Shown here one piece after another: positions 35,573 through 45,094 of a DNA stretch of 64,000 nucleotides (position 1 is the stretch's first letter; each line of letters opens with the position of its first letter). The translations under genes were made by a program, and so were the position numbers. Origin of the DNA: an uncultured bacterium. GTDB taxonomy: Bacteria > Bacteroidota > Bacteroidia > Bacteroidales > Bacteroidaceae. Where the stretch lies: NCBI GenBank assembly GCA_905214625.1, contig CAJMMQ010000010.1:30821-94820 (forward strand). Reading direction: 5' to 3'. A model generated the notes under the pieces. The model was not told the DNA's origin. It saw only the letters and a list, made by a program, of their open reading frames with translations, and searched no databases.

Positions 35573-37249
35573 TTATTTCTTGTCTGCACCCTTTAATACA
35601 GCCTTATACTCGTCAGGACTGTTTAGCAGGCGGCATGCTTCCTTCATCTGCTTGTCGTAGCGCAAACTGTTCTCCATGCTTCCTGCCTGATAATAGTAGG
35701 CCGCAATGATGTCGTTGGATATTATCTGCTTTAGCACGTCCTTGTGATAGTCGAGGTCTTTGGCTATGTTGTGCTTCAGCTTCTTCTCCAGATTCTCAAA
35801 TTCGACCTTTGCGTCGTCGTAATATCCCTCAAACTCTACCACCTTCTTGAGCGACTTGAGCACCTTCTCGCTCTCGGGGTCGTAGGTGAATCCGCTCTTT
35901 ATGACTCTCTGCTTGAAGTCTTCATAGTCGGCGTCGGACAGCTCAAACTCAGAAGGCTTGGCTATCGTGGGATGAGAGGCGATGTAGTCTACCTCATAGT
36001 CGAGCAGCACCTCGGTAGAGTCGAGTCCGCTCATGGTGAGATAGTAGGCGATGTTGGGCAGCGAGTCGGGGCGCACCTCTATATCGGGCTTAATGCCTCC
36101 GCCGTCGCGCACCTCGCGTCCGCCGGCAGTATAGAACACCTTGGTAAGGCTGTCGGGTATGTGCTCGGTGTATCCGCCGCGCGCATGCTTATAGTTGATG
36201 GCCTGTATGCAGCGTCCGCTCGGAATATAGTATTTGCTTGTAGTGAGCTTCAGCTGTCCGTTGTATGAAATGTCGACAGGCAACTGCACGAGGCCCTTGC
36301 CGTAGGTGCGCGTGCCCATGACTACGGCGCGGTCGAGGTCTTGCAGGCTTCCGCTGGTAATCTCGCTGGCGCTGGCCGACTCGCCGTTGACGAGCACCAC
36401 CACGGGCATAACCGTGTCGATAGGCTCAACGGTGGTCTTATAATCATAGTTGGCGCGCTTCAGCTTGCCGCGCGTCTTAACCAGAGTGATGTCCTTTGGC
36501 ACAAACATGTTGACGATGTTGACAGCCTCAGAGAGAGAGCCGCCGCCGTTGCCGCGCAGGTCGAGCACAAGGCCCTTCATGCCCTGTTTCTTCATCTCGA
36601 TGAATGCCTTGCGCACATCCTTGGAGCAGTCTTCGGTGAAGCTGTTGAGGTTAAGATAGCCTATGCTGTCGGGGCGAAGGCCGTAGTAAGGTATCGAAGG
36701 CATGTTTACCGAGCGGCGCGTTATTCTGAACTCCATAATCTTGCCGGTGCTGGGGCGCTTAACCTTCAGCACAAACGTAGTGCCTGCGTCGCCGCGCAGA
36801 CGCGAGCTTACGTAGCTTACATCCTTGTCGGTCATGGTAGAGTCGTCGATGCTCAATATGATGTCGCCCTTCTTCAGTCCCACCTCAACGGCCGGGTTGC
36901 CGGCGTAAGGCTCGTCGATAACCACGCGCTTCAGCTTCTGGTTGTAGCGTATCACGGCTCCGATGCCCACATAGCGGCCGGTAATCATGGTCTTTAGGTC
37001 GTTAACCTTGTCCTCTGGATAGTACACGGTGTAGGGGTCGAGCGAACGCAGCATCGAGTTGATGGCCGTGCCCACCACCTCGTCGGCGTTGAGCGTGTCT
37101 ACATACATAAGGTCGAGATAGCTGTAAATCTCGTTGAACACCTGCATGTTCTTGGCCACGTCGAAGTTGTGGCTCTTGCTTTCCTGGGCCGATGCCGCCA
37201 TGAAAGGCAGCATGAGCAGCACCGCAAGCTGAAATAATTTTATTCTCAT
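35573..37249 (-). CDS. S41 family C-terminal processing protease with PDZ domain
   Basis: A 558-residue periplasmic serine protease of the CtpA/Prc family. Start at 37249 (MRIKLFQLAVLLMLPFMAAS, a signal peptide); the frame is open 11 codons further but those residues (MQQEKETITTT) precede a normal signal. PDZ domain about 85-170 (KGDIILSIDDSTM). The catalytic core includes GLVLDLRGNGGGSLSEAVN, the Ser block NGESASASEITSGSLQD and the Lys in GTRTYGKGLVQLP, i.e. the Ser-Lys dyad spacing of the family. The C-terminal region (about 430-558) is helical. Monocistronic, with its own terminator. It may process C-termini of exported proteins; no specific substrate is shown. Confidence 0.94.
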   Translation of the reverse strand: MRIKLFQLAVLLMLPFMAASAQESKSHNFDVAKNMQVFNEIYSYLDLMYVDTLNADEVVGTAINSMLRSLDPYTVYYPEDKVNDLKTMITGRYVGIGAVIRYNQKLKRVVIDEPYAGNPAVEVGLKKGDIILSIDDSTMTDKDVSYVSSRLRGDAGTTFVLKVKRPSTGKIMEFRITRRSVNMPSIPYYGLRPDSIGYLNLNSFTEDCSKDVRKAFIEMKKQGMKGLVLDLRGNGGGSLSEAVNIVNMFVPKDITLVKTRGKLKRANYDYKTTVEPIDTVMPVVVLVNGESASASEITSGSLQDLDRAVVMGTRTYGKGLVQLPVDISYNGQLKLTTSKYYIPSGRCIQAINYKHARGGYTEHIPDSLTKVFYTAGGREVRDGGGIKPDIEVRPDSLPNIAYYLTMSGLDSTEVLLDYEVDYIASHPTIAKPSEFELSDADYEDFKQRVIKSGFTYDPESEKVLKSLKKVVEFEGYYDDAKVEFENLEKKLKHNIAKDLDYHKDVLKQIISNDIIAAYYYQAGSMENSLRYDKQMKEACRLLNSPDEYKAVLKGADKK

Positions 37250-37342
37250 CGTTGTTGTTATTGTTTCTTTTTCTTGTTGCAAAGCAAAATAATCCGGTTT
37301 ACTCTATGACGAAGCTCACATCTTTAAAACCTTATACGAACA

Positions 37343-37498
37343 TTATGTCTTATGACAAAGGCATCCCTCACGACAGAAATAACGCCGCAAAGCCCCTGCC
37401 CCGCCCACAACCGGGCTGACAAACACCGCCGGCATAAGCATGCGCCGAATGTAGACAGCGCACAAAAGGGCGGCCGCACGTATGGTTGTGAAAATCAT
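37343..37498 (-). CDS. Possible 51-residue peptide upstream of S41 protease
   Basis: ATG at 37498, TAA at 37345-37343; hydrophobic peptide starting MIFTTIRAAALLCAVYIRRM. A -7 box TACCTTTG lies at 37510-37517 on the minus strand, so the transcript would start within a few bases of the ATG. No family recognised. The same DNA may simply be the 5' UTR of the protease. Confidence 0.2.
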   Translation of the reverse strand: MIFTTIRAAALLCAVYIRRMLMPAVFVSPVVGGAGALRRYFCREGCLCHKT

Positions 37499-37598
37499 CT
37501 GCACTTATGCAAAGGTACATATATATATGGTGAAAACACCTCTTTTAGAAGAAAAATTATTTTATTTTAGACTAAAATTCAATTTTTTGCAAAAAAAG

Positions 37599-37630
37599 TT
37601 TGGCGGTTTCAAAAAAACTTCTTACCTTTG
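37599..37630 (+). promoter_or_regulatory. Promoter of tRNA-Asn
   Basis: -33 TTTG (37599-37602), 20-nt spacer, -7 TACCTTTG (37623-37630), about 30 bp before the mature tRNA. Good match to the Bacteroidetes consensus. Confidence 0.75.
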
Positions 37631-37659
37631 CAACGCATTTGAAAGGAAATGCATTACAT

Positions 37660-37733
37660 GCTTCAATAGCTCAGTTGGTTAGAGCACCTGACTGTTAATC
37701 AGGGGGTCGTTGGTTCAAGCCCATCTTGAAGCG
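37660..37733 (+). tRNA. tRNA-Asn(GTT)
   Basis: 74 nt. Acceptor stem GCTTCAA/TTGAAGC, D-arm AGCTCAGTTGGTTAGAGC, anticodon arm CCTGACTGTTAATCAGG with GTT, T-loop TTCAAGC, discriminator G. CCA is not encoded. The T-stem GTTGG/CCATC has one T-T mismatch. A terminator follows at once. Confidence 0.96.
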
Positions 37734-37734
37734 C

Positions 37735-37765
37735 AAAAAGGAGTTACTTCAGTAACTCCTTTTTT
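37735..37765 (+). terminator. Terminator of tRNA-Asn
   Basis: AAAAAGGAGTTACT (37735-37748) pairs with AGTAACTCCTTTTT (37751-37764), followed by further T; immediately after the tRNA. Confidence 0.93.
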
Positions 37766-37785
37766 GTTTATATTCCAACAACCTT

Positions 37786-38290
37786 TTTTAAGTGAAGAGC
37801 AGGCGCTGCGCGCAATTAAAAATTAAGAATTAAAAATTAAAATGCAGAGTGGTGATAAGAATCCACAAGGCTAATTAAGTGAAGAACGAAGAGGGAAGAG
37901 TGAAGAACAGGCGCAAAGCGCAATTAAAAATTAAGAATTAAAAATTAAGGATTCAAATGCGTAGTGGTTGATAAGAATACACAAGGCTATCGAGGTCATC
38001 CCGCACTCGATGCGGGATCCAGAGATTAAGAGTGACGGGAGACTGATTAAGTGAAGAGGGAAGAGTGAAGAATCCAAATGCGTAGCGGTTGATAAGAATC
38101 CACAAGACTATCGACTTTAACTCCTAGCCAACTTGTTGGCGATAACTCCTCTAACTACTTTAACTCCTAATTTTAAATAGCATGGCTATTGACTTTAACT
38201 ACTCTAACTACTTTAACTCCTTTAACTACTAATTTTAAATAGCAATGCCATTGTCTTAACTCCCTAACTTCTTAACTCCTAAAAACAACT
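37786..38290. repeat. Composite intergenic repeat cluster, copy C
   Basis: Longest copy of the mosaic: two AAATGCGTAGYGGTTGATAA blocks, the ATCCCGCACTCGATGCGGGAT palindrome (about 38000), GCCAACTTGTTGGC (about 38128) and several runs of TTTAACTACTCTAACTACTT-type 9-bp units. No gene. Confidence 0.7.
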
Positions 38291-38327
38291 CCTAAAATTA
38301 ACTACCGTAAAAATAGCCCAGAATGAA

Positions 38328-38360
38328 AAACGGGCCGCCCGACAGGAAAAATCCCGACAG
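38328..38360 (-). terminator. Terminator of secreted-protein operon
   Basis: On the minus strand GGGTCGCC pairs with GGCGGCCC (one G-U) and TTTTTC follows; about 55 bp beyond the stop of the gene at 38413. CCCGACAGG/CCCGACAGG also forms a direct repeat in the loop. Confidence 0.6.
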
Positions 38361-38412
38361 GCGACCCTCTGCGATAAAAGTGCTATAGAAAAAGTTTTTG
38401 TGATTTTTCTAC

Positions 38413-40185
38413 TTATCTGCGCGAAACGACTTTCCTGACCACAACAGTTCCGTCGCCACGCACTTCCTTTACGATGCAAATGCCCGAAGCATCAGAAACA
38501 GACTCAAGTTTTCGCCCCTGCAAGTCGTAATAGGTTTTGCCGACACAAGAAGACACCGGCGTATTAATGCCTGTGGCAACCTCTGCCTTCAGACGCGCCG
38601 CGGCACAGTTTTCAACGGCACATTCAGACGGGTCGGTCTCGTCAAAGGCAGCCGCAAGGGCGACAACCTCCAAATTGTCCGGGTTCCACCCGTCATTTAC
38701 CTCGAACGACCAGTCGAACGAAAAGGTGTTGTCGTCGTTCCATGTTATAGGCTCGCCCCATATACTGTTATATGTACGTATCAGATGATTGTGATAGAAA
38801 CCGCCTGTGGCGCCTTGCTGATAAATAGCCGGGACATTGCTCTCGGTAAGATAAATGGTCATAAACATATCCGTATCGAAACCAGCGCTGCGTCCGCCTT
38901 CAACATGCACGTCATAGTGAACGCTGTCTTCTGTGGCGAGAGTTACGTCCATATAGACCTGCGAACCGGCCATAATCCTCTCGGTGAGATACGACTCGAG
39001 CGTAGACTTGTCGGACACGAAGACAACCGGCGTAGGCATGCCAGCACTGCTGAGATGTGAGGCATAACGGTCGAACATCATCGCAGGGGCAAACAGAGCG
39101 CCGTTAGAGTTGTATAACCACACCAAACTGTTGTCGCAAGGCTGAGTGAACGAGTCGGTGTAATAGCCGGCGTGATGGGCCACCATGCTCACCTCGGTAG
39201 AATAAGGCTCATCAGACAACACGCTATTGACTTTAGCAGCCACATCAGGACAGTTAAGGCACTGCTCTGTGGTGAACTCCTCGAGGAGCACGTGGCGACG
39301 ATAGAAGAAATCGGCTGTAAGAGTGTTATTGAACGTGTTTTCGTCCTGCACACCCTCATCGAGCGAGCTTATAGACAGGGTAACGGGATGAATGGTTCCT
39401 ATGCCCTCAATATCTGACTGCGCCTTAAACGACACTTCTGTCTCCTCTCCGCTCGCCAACACATTGGAGAAAGAGCTGTCGAAGCTGATATCCGTGCCGT
39501 CGATGGATGCCGTAAGTGTAAAGCCGTTTACTGTCTTGGCTGCCTTGTTGCGCACAGTGGCCATTATGGTCATGCTTCCGTCAGAAGCCCACATAACGGT
39601 GGCACGCTTCAGCTGCAGGTCATACTGCGGCAGGCGCTCGCCCTGGAGCACAGCCTCGATAGACAAAGCTCCGTCCTTACATCTGTCTTCCCAGACGGCA
39701 TCGTCGCCCAACCTGACAAAGAAGGCGTTTTGCTGAGGATTGTCAACATAGGATATTGTAGCCACGCCAGAGCGCTGCTTGTAGCTGTAGCCTATGTAAA
39801 GCCCCTCGCTGCCGTCAACCGGCATGGGCGTTTCAAGAACCATCTCGTTCCATCCCGTTGAAATGCGGGGCGATGAGTCTTTTGTTATGATATGCTCCTG
39901 AACATTGGGACCTTCTAAGTCCTTACGTATCCATATAACCAGAGAATCGAGATTGATGCGCGACACCAGACCTACCCTGACAGATACGATGTTGTTGCCC
40001 TCGTATGCCTTCAGTCCGTCTGCCGGAAAATATATGGCGGCCTCGCCCCACTGGTTGGTGCCCTTGAACGACAGGTCGCTTGTAGAAGCCAACTGGCCGT
40101 CGCAATAGCCCAGATTAAGACTCTCCTGCGCCCTGGCACAGACAAGCGCCGCCAGGGCAAATAAAAATGTTATTGCTCTTTTCAT
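38413..40185 (-). CDS. Omp28-related secreted protein with CxxC motif and sorting-like C-terminus
   Basis: A 590-residue exported protein (signal MKRAITFLFALAALVCARAQ). A beta-sandwich domain (about 22-185) is followed by a CARDB-like module (about 190-295) and the Omp28/thioredoxin-like region with C309-L-N-C312 in EEFTTEQCLNCPD and HHAGYYTDSFTQ. The C-terminus (KTYYDLQGRKLESVSDASGI ... VVRKVVSRR) is a divergent T9SS sorting domain. Its ATG overlaps the stop of the upstream M6 gene (ATGA), which implies translational coupling. Same architecture as 20045-21889 and 62111-63934. The role of the exported CxxC pair is unknown. Confidence 0.8.
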   Translation of the reverse strand: MKRAITFLFALAALVCARAQESLNLGYCDGQLASTSDLSFKGTNQWGEAAIYFPADGLKAYEGNNIVSVRVGLVSRINLDSLVIWIRKDLEGPNVQEHIITKDSSPRISTGWNEMVLETPMPVDGSEGLYIGYSYKQRSGVATISYVDNPQQNAFFVRLGDDAVWEDRCKDGALSIEAVLQGERLPQYDLQLKRATVMWASDGSMTIMATVRNKAAKTVNGFTLTASIDGTDISFDSSFSNVLASGEETEVSFKAQSDIEGIGTIHPVTLSISSLDEGVQDENTFNNTLTADFFYRRHVLLEEFTTEQCLNCPDVAAKVNSVLSDEPYSTEVSMVAHHAGYYTDSFTQPCDNSLVWLYNSNGALFAPAMMFDRYASHLSSAGMPTPVVFVSDKSTLESYLTERIMAGSQVYMDVTLATEDSVHYDVHVEGGRSAGFDTDMFMTIYLTESNVPAIYQQGATGGFYHNHLIRTYNSIWGEPITWNDDNTFSFDWSFEVNDGWNPDNLEVVALAAAFDETDPSECAVENCAAARLKAEVATGINTPVSSCVGKTYYDLQGRKLESVSDASGICIVKEVRGDGTVVVRKVVSRR

Positions 40186-42863
40186 CTCTTTTGTATTACT
40201 TTATAAACTTTGTTTCCACGACGTATCAGATAAATGCCGTTGTTTCCAACCTTGTTTACCTTAACGCCGTCAACGGTGTATATGCTCTCCTCGCCATCAT
40301 CAAGGATAACATTGTCAATGACGCCTGTGGTGCCCAAGCTGACCTTAATCTCATTGTAGCTCTGTGAACGTGTGCCGTCGGCGTTGATGGCAGCCACCTT
40401 ATACAGATAGTTTCCTGAAGACAGGTTATCAACGGTATAAGATGTTACGTTGCCAGTTGAAACCGGGCAGAGGTTGGCAACGGGATTGTGGGTTACGCCT
40501 CTTACAGTTACGTTTACATCGTCAATAGTGACATATCCCGATTCGCGTGCATAACGGATACGCACGGCCTGAACATCGTCAAACGCAAAATTGACGGTTG
40601 TCCCCTCTGTCTGCAAAGGCATGATAGAATCTGCCACAGACCATTGTCCGCCAGAAAGCCGGTCGATATAAAGCTTGCCGGCCGACTTGGTTGAAACATA
40701 CCAGAAGCTCAAAGCCTCAATGTCTTCGTCTGGATAAGAAACTGTAAGATAATCGGCATCGTCAGAGAAACGCAACGAAGGCGCTGCCTCGCCATATCGC
40801 CCTGCAACAGAAGAATATACCGTGCTGCTGGTAGACCAGCCCGACGGCATGCCGGCAGCCTGCCCGGCAAAGCCGTAACCCTTATCGGTGGTTGCAGAAT
40901 TTACTACTGTGTTATAGACATACAGCTCGTATCCCACTGCATCTTTCAGCGGCTCCCAACTGGCCGTGAAACCTGTTTCAGATATATTGGCGGGCTGAAG
41001 CGACACAACGCTGCGCTCGTTGAACGGCAACGGAAGAGTTGTTTCGTAGAGTACGACAGAGTCGGAGCGGTTGATGCCTGAAACGGCATAAAGGCTGACC
41101 TTATATTCAGTATCAGGATTCAGACCGTTTATTTCTATGCTGCCGTCCTTTATCTCTTCTTTATGATATACAGTCTTGCCATCCTGGAACACGCTTACAA
41201 CATAATCCAACGCATTGGGATTCTTATCCCACGAAAGCGAAATGGCCGTCTGGCTGACATTGCCTGTCTTGACGTTAGCCGGTTTGTCGATGTTAAACTC
41301 AACGCCTGAAACCACAAAGCGTATCAGTCCGTCAAGCTCGTTGATTTCTTCAAGACGCACGGGAGATGTCTCGCCGTCCCAAGACTGAAATTCACAGGTA
41401 GTGATATTTGACACGCCCGGATAGGAGTCGCCATTGCGTGTGCTTTCAGTCGCCTTGCCGTCGGCCTCAACGAGGTCGTACCGCGGATGGGTGTAATCGG
41501 TATTAACCACATTCTGATAAAAGGCCAGAGAGTCGTAGTCTACATGCCATACAAGCATGCCGTGGAGAGAAAGATAGGCATCCCAGCCCTCCTGCTGGCG
41601 GTTCTCGAGGAAGAAGCTCTCATCAGGATTGCCGGTGGTTACCTGCAACACGTCGTTTTCCTTTATCGGCTGTATGGTTACAACCGAGTCGGCGCTCAAG
41701 TCAAGCACCCTGGGTACGGCCCACCCGAGCGAGCATCTCTCATATCCCGAAAGGTTGGGAGGAGTACGCGAGTCGTTGGTGTAAGAGCCTTTGTCCATAA
41801 GGTCGATATATCCGGCCGTAAAACTCATCATGTTATAGCCTACGTCATACATGTCGGGAAGGCCCAGCACATGTCCGAACTCATGGACAAACGTACCGAT
41901 GCCGGTAGGAACAGGCTCGGGGTCGTTAACATTATATCTTATCTCGTTGCTGCACGCAAAGCTGCCAATGTATTTTCCGTCGCATATAAGCGTGTCCTTG
42001 GCCATTCTCAAGTCCCAAGAACATGGCCAGATGTCGTTAGGGTCGCCACTGTCGGCCTGACCATAGCCTGCATAAAAATAAAATACATTATCAACAACAC
42101 CGTCATTATTAGTGTCATACTGGCTGAAATCTATCTGACCGTCAAGCAGTTCGCATGCCTCAGCAAGGGCGTCAGCCACACCTGTAGTAGTAGCGGCATA
42201 ATAAAAATGAGGCTTTGAAACCGTAACAGGGCCATACACGTCATAGGTGGCATCAAACAGCCCGCAAGAGTTGTCGTAATAATAATCGCTTGCGCTGCCT
42301 GTTCCGTTATGGTCGCTGAAGCCTTTTTCGTTAAGCATGCGGGTATAATAGTCATGCGGATCTTCAACTGAACTGAAAGACAGGTCGGAGAACTGAATAA
42401 GTATTACAGGAGAGTTGCGCTTTCCTATCGTAGGATAATCGTTCACCTTGCCGGGAACGCCTGACTGTGAGGATGCGTTGAGCTTTTTTTGGCGCAACAC
42501 TTCAACACGTTTCTGCTTCTGCATGGACAGCACTTCTGCCGACTGAAGCGTGGAAAGAATCCTGTTGTCTTCATCAGTGCGCAAAGATTTGTCCTTGGCG
42601 ATAATACTGCTGTTGACTACGGCCGAATTGCGTATCGTGGCATACACATAAGATTTGTTTGCCGTATCATAGCTGATGGGGATGCCGTCTTCTGTAACGG
42701 TATAATGGCCATGCTCGTCGCCGACCACATAATAATGCAGCAGCTCACCATTGGCCTGCAAATGAGTGCGCAGACGCGGGTCGGCAGGAACGGCATTTGT
42801 TGTCAATGGCAGTAAAGACAGAAAACATACTGCCATAAATATCTTCTTGATAAGATTTAGCAT
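40182..42863 (-). CDS. Secreted M6 metalloprotease with fibronectin type III modules and T9SS sorting domain
   Basis: An 893-residue M6 (immune inhibitor A-like) protease. Signal about 1-24 (MLNLIKKIFMAVCFLSLLPL). The propeptide has LRTHLQANGELLHYYVVGDE, typical of the family. Zinc motif H327-E-x-x-H331 in HEFGHVLGLPDMYD. After the catalytic domain (to about 515) come a fibronectin type III module (about 528-610), a jelly-roll-like insert (about 660-770), a second FN3-like piece, and a sorting domain (ESIYTVDGVKVNKV ... GIYLIRRGNKVYKVIQKR). It overlaps the downstream Omp28-like gene by four bases. It is larger than its paralogue at 14555, mainly through the FN3 region. Confidence 0.92.
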   Translation of the reverse strand: MLNLIKKIFMAVCFLSLLPLTTNAVPADPRLRTHLQANGELLHYYVVGDEHGHYTVTEDGIPISYDTANKSYVYATIRNSAVVNSSIIAKDKSLRTDEDNRILSTLQSAEVLSMQKQKRVEVLRQKKLNASSQSGVPGKVNDYPTIGKRNSPVILIQFSDLSFSSVEDPHDYYTRMLNEKGFSDHNGTGSASDYYYDNSCGLFDATYDVYGPVTVSKPHFYYAATTTGVADALAEACELLDGQIDFSQYDTNNDGVVDNVFYFYAGYGQADSGDPNDIWPCSWDLRMAKDTLICDGKYIGSFACSNEIRYNVNDPEPVPTGIGTFVHEFGHVLGLPDMYDVGYNMMSFTAGYIDLMDKGSYTNDSRTPPNLSGYERCSLGWAVPRVLDLSADSVVTIQPIKENDVLQVTTGNPDESFFLENRQQEGWDAYLSLHGMLVWHVDYDSLAFYQNVVNTDYTHPRYDLVEADGKATESTRNGDSYPGVSNITTCEFQSWDGETSPVRLEEINELDGLIRFVVSGVEFNIDKPANVKTGNVSQTAISLSWDKNPNALDYVVSVFQDGKTVYHKEEIKDGSIEINGLNPDTEYKVSLYAVSGINRSDSVVLYETTLPLPFNERSVVSLQPANISETGFTASWEPLKDAVGYELYVYNTVVNSATTDKGYGFAGQAAGMPSGWSTSSTVYSSVAGRYGEAAPSLRFSDDADYLTVSYPDEDIEALSFWYVSTKSAGKLYIDRLSGGQWSVADSIMPLQTEGTTVNFAFDDVQAVRIRYARESGYVTIDDVNVTVRGVTHNPVANLCPVSTGNVTSYTVDNLSSGNYLYKVAAINADGTRSQSYNEIKVSLGTTGVIDNVILDDGEESIYTVDGVKVNKVGNNGIYLIRRGNKVYKVIQKR

Positions 42864-42892
42864 AATGATATTCTTTACAATAAAAAGGAAAA

Positions 42893-42923
42893 GGAGCGCG
42901 CAACAAACAGCGCCACGCGCTCC
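42893..42923 (-). terminator. Intra-operon hairpin before M6 gene
   Basis: GGAGCGCG (42893-42900) pairs with CGCGCTCC (42916-42923); the minus strand continues CCTTTTCCTTTTTATTG. It sits in the 91-bp gap between the 709-aa gene and the M6 gene, so it may lower expression of the two downstream genes. Confidence 0.7.
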
Positions 42924-42954
42924 ATCAACAATAATTGCTTTATGAAAAAAAACG

Positions 42955-45084
42955 TTATTTTATTATTATCTTTTTACAAACCACACCGCCATCTGATTCT
43001 ATCTTGACGATATAGAAACCTGAAGGTATGTCATACAAGTCGTATCCGGTGCTTCCTGTCATCACTCCCGTGACATTGCAGCCTTTGACATCAAACAACG
43101 TTACCTTGTAGCTTGTGTCACCAACCGTGATATGACGGCCATTTACAGAGATAGTGCCATTTTCTTCAAACAAATTCACATTCGTGTTGATTATCTCGGT
43201 AACAGAAACTCCTGCAACGGCAAGATAATACTTCAGCTCCGGCGTAACGCAATGGAAACCGACATAGCCTACACAGTCTTCCTCAACCTGAGGCAGGATT
43301 ACCGTAATGCTGTCTATCTCGTTGCCTTCAACAACAAAGCCCTCTACATATTTCTGAAGCTCGGCCGTAGCGCCTGTTCCGAATGTAACGTCAAGGCTGT
43401 CGGTGGTGCTTGTGCCAGACTGAGCCGCAAACTTGAGCTGATATGTATGTCCGGCCTTGAAACTTACAGGAGGAGATATGAGCCAGTCGTCGGCAGCGAC
43501 ATTGTCATTCCAGTAAGATATGCGGGCACCTGTCATGTCTGAGCCGTAGCCCTTGGTCCAGCGCCATGAATGGCCGTTGCCGTCTGCGTCTATGATGGTC
43601 CATGTGTCAAGCTCGTCGCTAATGAGGAGTTCCATTTCGCAAGGAACGTCAAGGGCAGGGCCTATTACCAGAGAGTTGGATGAAACGGCCTCCGCCGTTC
43701 CGGCTTCGTTCTTCACGGTGACGGTGTAGTAGTAACGCCCGAGGACGTCTATAGTCTCGTCTGTAAACTCTGTCGCCGAAAGGTCGGATGCAACATGCTT
43801 ACCGTCAGGATAGCGTACAACGTCATAGAGAAGCATGTCAGGGTTGACATAGGCATCGTCCTGACCAGACGCGGGAGCCTTCCATGTAAGCTGACCGCGG
43901 GTGCCGTCGGTTGAGAGGGTTACGTCGGTAACCGACAGGGGGATGCCGCTGCCTATCCACATACGGCCAACAGCACGGTCGCCGTTGCCTGATGCGTTAA
44001 CGGCGACAACCGTGTAGGCGTACTTGCCGCTGGAAGGTACCGACTCGTCTGTCCATGTAGACTTGCCGCCTACTGTAGCGCCGGTAACCTCGCCAACCTG
44101 GGTTCCGTCACGGTAAATAAGAACAGAGCTGATCGCATCGAGGCTCTCGCCGCCGTAGGTCAGAGAAGGATTGGTCCAGCTCAGGGTGGCGGAAAGCTTG
44201 CCATCGGCTGCGGGAGTTATCACGAGGTCGCTTACCATGGCAGGAGCGCCGGCAGCTGCGGCCTGATATGATATTGAGAATCCGCCGAATATCTTATCAG
44301 CAGAAAGATTGCAGACACGTGTGGTGGCGGCTGTCTTTGTGTCGATGCTTACAAGCTCGTTTCCGCCGCCGTAAGTCTTCATGCGGTAGTAAAGCTTGCC
44401 GCTGTTGTCGTCAAAGAACAAGCTGTTGTTCTCCTGATAGAACACGTCGTCGGGATTGTAGTCCATCGTGCCGACATAAGAGCTGCGGCCTGAAGGATAG
44501 TCCACGATGAACAGCTGGCCGTCCTCGTTGAGGACGTACATCTCGCCGTCATAGTTGACGGCAAGGCCCATGGCGTAAAGCGATGTGCCGTTGTCGGGCT
44601 GGAGCACGCAGAGGGTGTCTATGTTGCCGTTCGTGAGGTCTACGGTCTCGAGATAAGTAACGGATTCGTAAGAATCGTCATAGCCGTTCTCAACGCAGTA
44701 AACCTTTCCGTCCTGACGGTTGTAGGTGAAATGGTTGCAGGCGTTATAGTCGCTGTAGGTTCTTATGTCAGTGAGCTTTTTCCCGTCAAGGCTAAGCTTG
44801 CGGAGACGGGTGTCTGAAGTCCAGTCGAGGAAGTAGTAGCTGCCGTCGTAAAGGACGGGAGCGCCGACGCGGGTAGACTCTTCAAGCTTAACGACGTTCT
44901 GCACGTTGGATAACTCCGTGCCGAAGTCGAAGCTGTAAATACCACGGACGTCCGTAACCACGCTTGAGCAGTTGAACGCGTAGCCGACCGGATAATTGTT
45001 GTCGGATTCTTGGGCAGAAACACCTCTTGCTCCTAAGAGCAAGAGGGATGTAAGGCCAGAAACCAAAATTTTATTGTGTTTCAT
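42955..45084 (-). CDS. Secreted fibronectin type III/adhesin-like protein with T9SS sorting domain
   Basis: A 709-residue exported protein (signal MKHNKILVSGLTSLLLLGAR, then GVSAQ). Residues about 30-275 have propeller-like repeats (KVYCVENGYDDSYESVTYLE, GEMYVLNEDGQLFIVDYPSG). Two fibronectin type III modules follow (about 280-380, 385-478; KLSATLSWTNPSL, GKYAYTVVAVNASGNGD). Then comes a choice-of-anchor/cleaved-adhesin jelly roll (about 485-630) and a sorting domain (YKVTLFDVKGCNVTG ... SGFYIVKIESDGGVVCKKII). Only 10 bp separate it from the upstream 1552-aa gene. Probably an adhesin or matrix-binding protein; ligand not identifiable. Confidence 0.82.
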   Translation of the reverse strand: MKHNKILVSGLTSLLLLGARGVSAQESDNNYPVGYAFNCSSVVTDVRGIYSFDFGTELSNVQNVVKLEESTRVGAPVLYDGSYYFLDWTSDTRLRKLSLDGKKLTDIRTYSDYNACNHFTYNRQDGKVYCVENGYDDSYESVTYLETVDLTNGNIDTLCVLQPDNGTSLYAMGLAVNYDGEMYVLNEDGQLFIVDYPSGRSSYVGTMDYNPDDVFYQENNSLFFDDNSGKLYYRMKTYGGGNELVSIDTKTAATTRVCNLSADKIFGGFSISYQAAAAGAPAMVSDLVITPAADGKLSATLSWTNPSLTYGGESLDAISSVLIYRDGTQVGEVTGATVGGKSTWTDESVPSSGKYAYTVVAVNASGNGDRAVGRMWIGSGIPLSVTDVTLSTDGTRGQLTWKAPASGQDDAYVNPDMLLYDVVRYPDGKHVASDLSATEFTDETIDVLGRYYYTVTVKNEAGTAEAVSSNSLVIGPALDVPCEMELLISDELDTWTIIDADGNGHSWRWTKGYGSDMTGARISYWNDNVAADDWLISPPVSFKAGHTYQLKFAAQSGTSTTDSLDVTFGTGATAELQKYVEGFVVEGNEIDSITVILPQVEEDCVGYVGFHCVTPELKYYLAVAGVSVTEIINTNVNLFEENGTISVNGRHITVGDTSYKVTLFDVKGCNVTGVMTGSTGYDLYDIPSGFYIVKIESDGGVVCKKIIIK

Positions 45085-45094
45085 AGTAATAGGA

